A DNA stretch of 11,704 nucleotides from Anaeromyces robustus. Lineage: Eukaryota; Neocallimastigomycota; Neocallimastigomycetes; Neocallimastigales; Neocallimastigaceae. Numbering within the stretch: position 1 is the first letter of the stretch; each line of letters opens with the position of its first letter. The translations under genes and the position numbers were made by a program. Shown one piece after another: positions 1 through 9,290 of this stretch. The stretch lies in the NCBI GenBank assembly GCA_002104895.1, contig MCFG01000311.1, positions 72,501 through 84,204 of the forward strand. The letters are read 5' to 3'. The notes beneath the pieces were generated by a model, which was not told the DNA's origin, ran no database searches, and was given only the letters and a program-made list of their open reading frames with translations.

Positions 1-144
1 GCAAAGGAATGTAAAAACTTAGTATGTTTAGGTTTCCGTGGTTGTATTCAAGTTACAGGTAAATATTGTAGATATAATAAATAGTTTTAATGATTAATAA
101 TTAATAATTAATTTATATTATGTAATAACAACAATGATTTATCT

Positions 145-196
<52 letters not shown>

Positions 197-438
197 GATG
201 ACGATGATGATGATGAATATTATAATAATAATATTAAATTATAATATTATATTTAATGACAATAACAATAATAATCATAATAATAAAAGATGAAGGTATT
301 AAAGTATTAGTGAAGAACAAATCAAAATTAAAGAAAATAAATTGTTCACAATGTTCAAATATTTCAGATGACGCAAGAAAATTGCTTGAAAACAATGGAA
401 TTGAATTATTAAATAATCAACTTCTAATTAATTTTTAA
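1..438 (+). CDS. C-terminal part of a cysteine-containing leucine-rich-repeat protein (F-box/LRR or AMN1 type), two exons
   Basis: This is a partial gene running in from the left edge, join(1..58, 290..438), giving 68 residues and a TAA stop at 436-438. Exon 1 is read in frame 1 and ends VTTACAG-style at a GTAAAT donor (59-64); exon 2 follows the acceptor AAAAG (285-289). The split codon G|AT makes Asp, which restores the LRR_CC signature: CKNLVCLGFRGC-IQVTDEGIKVL, then KLKKINCSQCSNISDDA. That is two consecutive repeats of the cysteine-containing LRR type found in FBXL, Grr1 and AMN1 proteins. Known members act as substrate-recognition subunits of SCF ubiquitin ligases or as cell-cycle regulators; no F-box is visible here because the N-terminus is outside the window, so the function is open. 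The protein ends shortly after the last repeat, with no extra domain. Without splicing, exon 1 would stop at 82-84, and the Met at 256 would begin a run of Ile codons that is really intron microsatellite, so that start is rejected. Confidence 0.8.
59..289 (+). other. Intron of the LRR gene, with (TTA)n and (GAT)n microsatellites
   Basis: This 231-nt GT..AG intron (GTAAAT donor, AAAAG acceptor) sits in phase 1 between the two LRR exons. It holds a pure TTA run at about 146-195, directly followed by a GAT-rich run at about 196-216. Both flanks are A/T-only sequence with no coding character. Confidence 0.75.
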
Positions 439-1364
439 AATAAAAAATGAAAGAAAGATATAGAAATTAAGAATAAGAATATAAAAAAATTATTCAAAAA
501 ATATATAAAACATTAATAATAAATAATCAAATACAAATAAATAAAGAAATAAATAAAAAAAAAAAAAAAAAAGAAAAAAAAAAAGAAAAAAAAATGTATA
601 TATATATTAGAGAAAGAAAAAAGGATAAAAATAAAAATTTTCATAATATATATATATAAATTAAAAATATTAATAATAATAATATTAATAAAAATAATAA
701 TAAATATAATCAAATATTTTCTTTCTTTTTTTCTAGATATAATTTTTATGTAATATATTTAAGATTTTAAAATAATATTTTATAATATATAATAAAATAT
801 TATATATTTATTGAATTAAATAGTAATATTTAATTTATACATTATAATAATAACAATAATAATATTTTATTATTATTATTATTATATAGTACTTAATATG
901 TTTTATTTCAACTTTATATAAGAATATATATATATATATAACACAAATTTAATAAATAAAAATATATATTCATTTTTTTTTTTAATAATAAATATTTAAA
1001 TGATTTTTATTTTTATTTTTAACATAGAATAAATATACATATATATAATTTAACAAAAAAATATATAACATGAAATAAATAGTTTATAATATTTTATTCT
1101 TATTTAAAAAAAATACCAATTTCTTTTTAAATATATAATATATAATAAAATATATAATAAACAGGGGAAATAATGATATATATTATTATTAATATAAAAA
1201 TAAATTATATTTTATGTTATGTATGTTTTAATTAATAGTTAATTAATAGTTATTTATAATAATATTATTATTAATGTAATTGTGATTATATATAATTATA
1301 ATATCATATAATTATATTATTATTATTGTTGTTGTTGCTATTATTTATTCATTATTCATTTATA
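439..1364. other. Convergent A/T-rich intergenic spacer
   Basis: This spacer lies between the stop codons of the plus-strand LRR gene and the minus-strand Sel1 gene, so it must hold both 3' UTRs and terminators. It consists of oligo(A) blocks (about 555-594), TA dinucleotide runs, and AAT/ATT repeats. Apart from one GGGG cluster near 1165 it has almost no G or C. AATAAA-like words occur on both strands, but in such sequence they carry little information, so I assign no polyadenylation site. The only long open frame (minus strand, 513-713) encodes Ile/Phe runs from microsatellite and is not a gene. Confidence 0.7.
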
Positions 1365-4300
1365 TTACTTTTTATTGGAATTCTTAAAAAAATTTTTGAG
1401 TCCAAAACTGAAAGATTTTTTTGTATTATTTTTATTTTTATTTGATAAAGGCTTTACTTCCTCAGTAATTTTTTCTGTTATTTCTTCTGTTACCTTTTCT
1501 ACATTATCTCTTAAATTTTCTTCATCCATAGCAAGACTTGCTTCAGTTATAGCATCTAATAAAGAACTATCATTTGGTTCACTTTCAACAGCATCCTCAA
1601 AAATAGAAAGTTTATCATTATCATCATCTACTAATACTTCATTAGTATTAGTCTTATATGGAATATCCTTTATTTTATTATCTAAATTTTTATTCTTTTC
1701 ACCCAAATCTTTTAATTTATTATCTTCATCACCAGAAGAATCAATTATTTCTTCAATTTTTTCTTTAATATCACTATTTAAATCTTTGGTTTTATGATTT
1801 AATTTATTAAATCCATCTTTAGTTTTTTCACCAACACTTTTGAATCCTTCTTTGGTTTTTTCTCCAACATTTTTAATTCCTTGACCAATTTTACTTTCAC
1901 CAACTTTATTAGATGTATTTTTAATTCCATCTTTCATATCACTACCTAATTCTTTAGTTTTATGACCTAAACTCTTAAATTCATCTTTAGTCTTTTCACC
2001 TAAATTTTTTAATTTATTTCCTGTTGAATCTATTGTTTCTTCAACTTTTTCTTTAGTGTTATCACTTATACTCTTTAAGTTATCACCAGTAGATTTTGTG
2101 GCTTCTTCGGTTTTCTCTTCAATATCACTACCTAATTCTTTAGTTTTACGACCTAAACTTCTAAATCCATTTTTTGTTTTTTCTCCAACATTTTTAATTC
2201 CTTGACCAATTTTACTTTCACCAACTTTATTAGATGTATTTTTAATTCCATCTTTCATATCACTACCTAATTCTTTAGTTTTATGACCTAAACTCTTAAA
2301 TTCATCTTTAGTCTTTTCACCTAAATTTTTTAATTTATTTCCTGTTGAATCTGTTGTTTCTTCAACTTTTTCTTTAGTGTTATCACTTATACTCTTTAAG
2401 TTATCACCAGTAGATTTTGTAGCTTCTTCGGTTTTCTCTTCAATATCACTACCTAATTCTTTAGTTTTACGACCTAAACTTCTAAATCCATCTTTTGTTT
2501 TTTCTCCAACATTTTTAATTCCTTGACCAATTTTACTTTCACTAATTTTATTAGATGTATTTTTAATTCCATCTTTCATATCACTACCTAATTCTTTAGT
2601 TTTTTCACCTAAATTTTTTAATTTATTTCCTGCTGAATCTGTTGTTTCTTCAATATCCTCTTTTGTATCAGTGCCTAATTCTTTGGTTTTATGATTTAAT
2701 TTATTAAATCCATCTTTAGTTTTTTCACCAACACTTTTGAATCCGTCTTTGGTTTTCTCTCCAACATTTTTTATTCCTTGACTAATTTTACTTTCACCAA
2801 CTTTATTAGATGTATTTTTAATTCCATCTTTCATATCACTACCTAATTCTTTAGTTTTATGACCTAAATTCTTAATTCCATCTTTGGTTTTTTCACCTAA
2901 ATTTTTTAATTTATTTCCTGCTGAATCTGTTGTTTCTTCAACTTTTTCTTTAGTGTTATCACTTATATTCTTTAAGTTATCACCAGTAGATTTTGTGGCT
3001 TCTTCGGTTTTTTCTTCAATATCACTACCTAATTCTTTAGTTTTACGACCTAAACTTCTAAATCCATCTTTTGTTTTTTCTCCAACATTTTTGATTCCTT
3101 GACCAATTTTACTTTCACCAACTTTATTAGATGTATTTTTAATTCCATCTTTCATATCACTACCTAATTCTTTAGTTTTATGACCTAAACTCTTAATTCC
3201 ATCTTTGGTTTTTTCACCTAAATTTTTTAATTTATTTCCTGCTGAATCTGTTGTTTCTTCAACTTTTTCTTTAGTGTTATCACTTATATTCTTTACGTTA
3301 TCACCAGTAGATTTTGTGGCTTCTTCGGTCTTCTCTTCAATATCACTACCTAATTCTTTAGTTTTACGACCTAAACTTCTAAATCCATCTTTTGTTTTTT
3401 CTCCAACATTTTTAATTCCTTGACCAACTTTACTTTCACCAATTTTATTAGATGTATTTTTAATTCCATCTTTCATATCACTACCTAACTCTTTAGTTTT
3501 ATGACCTAAATTTTTAAATCCATCTTTAGTTTTTTCACCTAAATTTTTTAATTTCTTACCTGTTGAATCTGATGATTCTTTAATTTCTTCCTTAGTTTTT
3601 TCACCTAAATTCTTTAATATATTATTTTCATTAATATCAGTTTTGTTTGTTATTTCTTCTGATTTATTATGTTTTAACTTATCCTTAACCTTTTTGAATA
3701 ATCTAAAACTCTTTTTATTTTTTGATACACCTTTAATATCATCATCAAGTATATTATCAAAAACTTTATCTTGGATATTTTCTTCATTAATATCATCATT
3801 ATCACCTTGAACATAATTATAAACATTGGGAACAACACTATCATCATAATCTGAACCAATAACTTCATTTTCCAAAATATTTATTTCTCCTACTGCATTT
3901 TTAAAAATATTAATATTATCATCATTATCTTCATTATCTTCATTATCATCTTCTTCTTCTTTAATCTTATTTTCATCAACATTAACGGTAACTTGATTAT
4001 ACTCTTCAGACATTTTATTTACTCTTTCAAATATTAAATTTCTTTTTTGTTCTTCATTTAATTCTAGATCTGGAATTTGTGAATTTGTTGGGTATAATGG
4101 AAGTTTACTAGATTCATCATATTGTTTCAAATTTAATATATTTGTTTTGTATTTATCTTCAGAATTTAATGGAAGTTTATCTAATTCGTCATATTGTTGT
4201 GTGTTAGTAATAGTTGATGATGTAGAGGTTGAATAAAGTGGAAGTTTATTATGTTCATTTTGGCTAATATTAGAATTGATCGTATTCAATGAATCAACAG

Positions 4301-6264
4301 ATTGTAACGGAATATTAAATAATTCTGTTTTCATATTATTTGATTTTAGATCATCTTTTAATTCCGGTTCCTCAAATTTTGATTTTTCAACATTAGATTC
4401 TATTATCTTTGACTGTTCATTATTTTTTTCTCCAACTTTGGATTCAATTACCTTTGATTGTTCAGTATTTGTTTCTTCAACTTTGGATTCTATCACTTTT
4501 GGACCTTCAATATTTGGTTCAACTTTCGATTCAATTATTTTAATTTCTTCCGTTTTTGATTCTGTTATATTTGGTTCATTTGGTTTTTCATTTTTGATTT
4601 CTTCTGTATATGGTTCAATTAATTTAGATTTTTCCATTCTTGATTCTTCTATTTTTGATTCTTCTTCAGAATCAAATGAACAAGATTCTTCAATTAATGG
4701 TGATAATTTTAACATTACACCTGTTCTGCTAATACGTTTATTTGCTCTTGATGGTTTATTTATAATATTGGAACTAAAACTATTTTGATCTTTATTATTA
4801 ATTACAATATGTTGGTTATGTTTTGTTGATATATTTGATAATTTATTATCATTGCGATTATTATTATTATAATTATTATTATTATTATCATTATTATTAT
4901 TATGGTTATTATTATGTAAGGAAGTATTATCTGGAGCTTTACCTTTATCCTTTCTTGGTACTTTATTAATAACTTTATGAACAGTTTGAATTTTTGATTT
5001 AAGTTTTGATGAATTTGAATTTGAATTTTTTCTTTCTAATTCTTCTTTTTCTTGTTGTTCTCTTTGACGTCTTGCTTCTTTTATCATAGCACGAGTTTCT
5101 TCATCCATTGGCATACATTGTTTATAACGATTTACTACTTCTTTAGCCATCATATCACCATTTTTAGCTGCTTTTTTATATAACTGCAAAGCAACATCTG
5201 GATTTTTTTCACATCCACCTTTACCTTCTTCAGTATATTTTGCTAAACAATACATTGCACCTGCATGTCCTTTAGTAGCAGCTGATCTAAAACAATGATA
5301 AGCTTGTTCTTCATCACGATCAACAACACCACCAAAACCAGCATCATAAAATAAACCTAAACAATATTCAGCTTCAATATTTCCAACTTCTCTTGAATCT
5401 TCAATAACATCAATCAATTGTTCTTCCCCAGCAAACATATCAACTTTATACCCTGCATTAATTAAATCACCAGTCATATCCCATACATATTCTTCTTCTT
5501 CTTCATACATTTTATTCCATTGGTTTGAAAGATCTTTATCTATTTTACATCCGAGAATACCTTTAGCATAACAAACAGATAATTTTTTCATTGCTTTAGG
5601 GAATTTTTTATTGGCAGAAGCAGTATATAATTCAAGAGCTTTTTCTGTATTTTGAGCAATACCAAATCCATTTTCGTAACAATGACCAAGATAATATTCA
5701 ACACCTCCAAAATCTTTATTTGCTTTATATTTAATTGAACGTTTAAACCAAAATACAGCCTTCTCAAAATCTGGGTTAACTTTATAATAACCCAAAAAGA
5801 AAATACCCATTAAATACATAGCTAATGGATGTTTTTCTTTAGCTGCCCATATAACAATACTTGTTATAATATTTGCTGGTTCAACTTCATATTCCTTTTT
5901 ATTCATTATCATTTAATATATTATTTATTACATTTTATTTTTTATTTAATGTTTATTATTTATTATTATTATTATTATTTATTATTTATTATTTATAATT
6001 ATATATATTTATATAATAATTATTAAAGATAAAATAAAATAAGAAAAAAAATGATAATAAATTAATATTATTATAATACATTTTAACCTTAATTTAATAA
6101 AAAAAAATAATATTTATTTAAATTACAAATAGAATTATAAATAATACCTTTCTCATTTTGATTTTATTATCAATTTTTTTTTTTAATATTGTTAATTCAT
6201 CATTAAAGTTATTAACATTTGTTGATTCATTAATATTTGTTTGTTCTTGAGATTCTGAAGACAT
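1365..6264 (-). CDS. Large Sel1-repeat (HCP-like) protein with a C-terminal synuclein/LEA-like 11-mer repeat array
   Basis: The preferred model is complement(join(1365..5894, 6148..6264)), 1548 residues; the uninterrupted frame alone runs 5912-1365 (1515 residues, used for numbering here). Residues about 29-255 hold around five Sel1-like helical repeats with AMYLMG, VEYYLGHCYENGFG, AEYCLGLFYDAGFGG and AMYCLAKYTEEGKGG cores; such repeats are protein-protein scaffolds (fungal relatives include the Chs4/Skt5 chitin-synthase activators and Hrd3/SEL1). Residues 269-296 are a charged, probably coiled-coil helix. An Asn-rich tract, Glu/Lys repeats (IESKVEE), three KLPL motifs and an acidic block follow. 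Residues 788-1399 are six 96-107-residue units, each a string of 11-mers with KTKDG/KTKEL cores. The tail is acidic, then basic and aromatic (SFGLKNFFK). There is no signal peptide or membrane segment, so it is probably cytosolic. I infer scaffolding through Sel1 and possible lipid binding through the amphipathic 11-mers; the exact role is unknown. Confidence 0.9.
1716..3551 (-). repeat. Six in-frame tandem coding repeats (units of 321, 321, 288, 288, 321 and 297 nt)
   Basis: Unit boundaries, taken at the Leu of LKNLGEK (LKDLGEK marks the end of unit 6), are 3551-3231, 3230-2910, 2909-2622, 2621-2334, 2333-2013 and 2012-1716. This is 612 residues in all. Units 1 and 2 are nearly identical in DNA, synonymous positions included, as are units 4 and 5 over their shared part. 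The two 288-nt units each lack exactly 33 nt (11 residues), but in different places. Unit 6 shares with unit 3 the variant block GFKSVGEKTKDGFNKLNHKTK. A degenerate partial copy (LKNLGEKTKEEIKE) precedes unit 1 near 3590-3620. Confidence 0.92.
4360..4690 (-). repeat. Degenerate Glu/Lys/Ser coding repeat (IESKVEE type)
   Basis: On the minus strand this part of the Sel1 gene encodes about eight imperfect copies of a 10-14-residue motif, with variants such as VIESKVEETNTEQS, VIESKVGEKNNEQS and IIESNVEKS. It is strongly charged, lacks large hydrophobics and is probably disordered. It is more diverged than the 107-residue array, so probably older. Confidence 0.7.
4855..4922 (-). repeat. Asn-codon microsatellite within the Sel1-repeat gene
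   Basis: ATT/TTA triplets on the plus strand give AAT/AAC codons on the minus strand, coding for an Asn run broken by His, Asp, Tyr and Arg. It lies between the basic coiled-coil helix and the Glu/Lys-rich part, and reads as a low-complexity linker. Confidence 0.8.
5895..6147 (-). other. Predicted 5' intron of the Sel1-repeat gene
   Basis: This is a 253-nt segment with a GTATTA donor and AAAAAG acceptor, phase 0 on both sides. It is made of A/T-only sequence with ATT and TTTA runs (5940-6010). Its length and composition match the confirmed introns of the two neighbouring genes. Confidence 0.55.
6148..6264 (-). CDS. Probable first coding exon of the Sel1-repeat gene (39 residues)
   Basis: An ATG in good AT-rich context (TTAAAATGTC on the minus strand) opens a hydrophilic, non-repetitive frame, starting MSSESQEQTNINES and ending KIDNKIKMRK. 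It reaches a GTATTA donor at 6147-6142 in phase 0. The only compatible acceptor before the Sel1 domain is AAAAAG ending at 5895, also phase 0, giving ...KMRK|EYEVEP... across a 253-nt A/T-only intron. The six residues MIMNKK at the start of the long ORF then become intron, as does the false Met start in the LRR gene. If unspliced, the frame runs only to TAA at 6118-6120 (48 residues), so the alternative is a short upstream ORF. Confidence 0.6.
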
Positions 6265-8078
6265 TTTAAAAATATATAATTACTAAATTAAGAAAGTTTA
6301 TATTTTTTATTTTATATTTTAATTGCTTATTTTTTATCAAAATTGTTTTAATAAATATTTTTAAATTTTACGTTAAAATCAATAAAAATAAAAATAAAGA
6401 ATTTTTTTCTTTTTATCTTAATTTATTGTAATAAATCAAAATTAATATTATGAAATTTTATTTTTTTTTTGTATATAAATTGGAAATTAAATATATTTTT
6501 TATCAATTCTTTTTTAATTCAATTGCAATTTATCATATACGGTGAATATTTTTTTTTTGTATTTATTGAATATATATTATAAAAATCCAATATCTTGTAC
6601 TAGTTATATATTGTTATCTTTATAATATATATAATTAACCTTAAATTAATATATTCTTAAATAATTTGAAAAGCAAAAATGAGTGTTTAGATAAAAATTT
6701 TATTTAAAGCAACAATTAAAAGTTGTAAAAAGAAAAGAAAAGAAAAGAGTATACTTTCAAATTGAATATTTTTTTTTAAATTAAAAAGAATTTAATAAAT
6801 TAAATCAATAGCATTAATATTTTTAACAATTTATATAAAAAGAAACTCTTTTTTATTATATTACTTTTCTTTTGTTTTACTAAAAAAATATATATATTTA
6901 TTATTTTATTTAGGTATTATTTTTATAACCATTGAAAATATATATTACTAAAGATATAATACTAAAATAATATTATATGATAATATCCTATTGATATAAT
7001 TATTAATTTTTTAATCCATTCATGAATTAATTGAAAAGAAAAAATAAACCTATATTTTATAACAAAAAAAAATAAAAAATTCAAAGAATTAATTTTTACC
7101 ATAAAATTTTACTTATTAATATTTTAACATTGATTATTATTTTGTTTTTACTATGGTATTTATGGTAAGTATAAAATAAATATAATATTTAATTATTTTA
7201 TTAAATATATTACTTTATATTATTTTATATTATTTTATATTATTTATGATATTATTTTATATTAATTTAATAAATAAATTATTTTATAATTTTTATAAAA
7301 TGTATCAAATAACATTTGGTTTTTATTTAATGATTTTAATATACTAAATCCTATAGATATATTTCACAATATATTCATTATATATTGTTGTAATATAAAT
7401 ATTAATTAATAATATATTAAAGCAATTAAAATATATATTGATTTAAGTTGTCAAATAATAATAGAATTAATATATTATTATTTCTTATATATTTAATGAC
7501 AAAATAGATTTATTACTTTAAAAATTATATTAAATAAATAAATAAATAATAAAATTATTTTTTATATTAATTAAAATTATAACTTTAAAAATTAATATAA
7601 TATTACAAATAAAGAAATATAAAATGAAATGATTTATATTGGTTTTTTTTTTTCAATAATCTTTCAATTTTTTTTTCCAGTTAAAGCATCAATTATTATA
7701 GTATAAAAAAAAAATAAGGAAATATTTTACTATTATGATATAGTTTTTCTATATTTTTAAAGTTTTAAAAAAAATAAATAAATAAATTAAAAAAGTTTTC
7801 ATAAGAAGAAAAGCTTATAAAAAATTAAATTACTATATCAATTTAAATAATTTGTTAATAATTTATTTCTTGTTTAATAAATTATAAAACATATTACATG
7901 ATATTAGAAAATAATATATTTGATGTCATATGTTTCTATAAAATATATAAAAATTTTATATATTATAACAATAATTTTTTAACCTTTTTATTAAATGATT
8001 AAAGTAATTTTTTATAAAAGTTTATTTCAATCTTTTATATTATAATTCTTAAAAACATTTTGATTATATATATGATTA
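6265..8078. other. A/T-rich intergenic region upstream of the Sel1-repeat gene
   Basis: I see no coding exon here on either strand. It should contain the promoter and 5' UTR of the minus-strand Sel1 gene at its left end, but TATA-like words are everywhere and cannot be ranked. Visible small structures are an (AAAAG)n stretch at about 6727-6749, a 10-bp tandem repeat (TATTTTATAT type) at about 7213-7246, and a short ACAATATAT hairpin near 7366-7389. Confidence 0.6.
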
Positions 8079-8160
8079 TTAGTTTTAGATTATTAATATA
8101 TATATACTATTAAATCATATTTGTATATTAATAGTATATATATTAATAATCTAAAACTAA
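8079..8160. repeat. Long near-perfect inverted repeat (hairpin)
   Basis: The left arm is 8079-8113 (35 nt) and the right arm 8128-8160 (33 nt), separated by a 14-nt loop. The arms start TTAGTTTTAGATTATTAATA and differ only by one TA dinucleotide. The outer part (TTAGTTTTAGA) is not a simple repeat, so the pairing is not just an effect of A/T composition. Confidence 0.85.
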
Positions 8161-8167
8161 CTTAAAA

Positions 8168-8436
8168 TATGAGGCTATATAGCTTTAAATATTAAAAAAA
8201 ATTACAATATAAAAAATTATATTTTTTTATTAATCATTATACAAAAATTTTTTATTCAAATTAATAAAAAAAAATAACATTTACCATAATTTTGTAATCT
8301 TTATATTTTAGTACTTTCATTATTAATGACTATATATTACATTAAATTATAATATATTATCTTATATATTTATAATTTTAATATATAAATATTTTATTTT
8401 AATGTAACACTATATAAACAAACATTTAGCCTCATA
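8168..8436. mobile_element. Possible MITE-like element with short terminal inverted repeats
   Basis: TATGAGGCTA at 8168-8177 is matched by its exact reverse complement TAGCCTCATA at 8427-8436. These are almost the only GC-containing words in this part of the spacer. If the ends are TGAGGCTA..TAGCCTCA, both are flanked by TA, the target duplication made by Tc1/mariner-type elements. The 250 nt in between are non-coding A/T sequence. The repeats are short and no second copy is in view, so this is tentative. Confidence 0.25.
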
Positions 8437-8760
8437 CATAAATATTTACTTTTTTGTTTTTTTCTTTTTATTTATTTATATTTATTTATTTATTATTTAT
8501 TTATTAATCATTAATTTTTTTTTTTTTTATTTATATATTTTTTTTTTTTATTAATTATTGTACTTTTTTTTTTAATTATTAATATAAATACTTTCCTTTT
8601 TAATATATTAATTTCTGTTTTTGTTTTTGTTTTTAATTAAATTTTAAAAAATCCCACATTCATATTTACATAGTACAAATAAAAATTGGAAAAAATACTA
8701 TTTACATATATATTATCCATATAATATTTTAATATACTTATTTTTTTATCTTTACACTAT
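8437..8760. other. T-rich intergenic spacer without a gene
   Basis: Long oligo(T) runs, short TTTA and TTTTTG repeats, and no open frame with coding character on either strand. Confidence 0.6.
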
Positions 8761-8847
<87 letters not shown>

Positions 8848-8933
8848 TTTCTTTATTATACATTTATTTATTTATTATTTATATATATATATTTATTTAT
8901 TATTTATATATATATATTTATTTATACATTAAT

Positions 8934-8988
<55 letters not shown>

Positions 8989-8989
8989 T
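8761..8989. repeat. (TTTA)n tetranucleotide arrays flanking a 25-bp duplicated TA/TTTA segment
   Basis: An almost pure TTTA array of about 22 units covers 8761-8850, and a second of about 14 units covers 8932-8989. Between them, a segment of about 25 bp with ATTATTTATATATATATAT occurs twice (from 8874 and 8899). Confidence 0.9.
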
Positions 8990-9049
8990 ATATTCTCTAT
9001 TTTATTTTAATTTATTTGTTTTTTATAAATAATAAATAATGAATAATTA

Positions 9050-9224
<175 letters not shown>

Positions 9225-9290
9225 AATAATTAAATATTATTTTACTATATATAATATATAATCATTTTGATTATAATATTTATAAAAAGT

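Noticed and set aside
256-291. Start codon of the 60-residue plus-strand ORF (Met then Ile run)
   Set aside because: It lies within the intron; exon 1 and exon 2 join in phase at 58|290 and recreate the LRR motif.
513-713. Minus-strand 66-residue ORF with Phe and Ile runs that looks like a membrane peptide
   Set aside because: It is made of oligo(A) and AAT microsatellite; composition alone explains it.
1375-1797. Plus-strand 140-residue ORF, and similar ones at 2884-3102, 3205-3423, 4276-4788 and 5829-6026
   Set aside because: They are antisense shadows of the Sel1 gene; the two 72-residue copies are the repeat units read backwards. Their Ser/Phe/Leu-rich make-up mirrors Lys/Glu codons on the real strand.
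1716-3551. Regular repeat spacing considered as a CRISPR-like or satellite array
   Set aside because: The repeats keep one reading frame through 612 codons with no unique spacers; they are protein repeats.
3674-3868. Minus-strand 64-residue ORF in another frame
   Set aside because: It overlaps the Sel1 gene in an alternative frame, is Met/Ile/Leu-rich, and has no domain.
7650-7700. Polypyrimidine tract followed by CAG, resembling a classical 3' splice site
   Set aside because: No open exon with coding character follows on the plus strand and no donor partner is evident.
8761-8989. TTTA arrays considered as telomere or centromere sequence
   Set aside because: They are plain microsatellites with no G-rich strand, and lie between ordinary genes.
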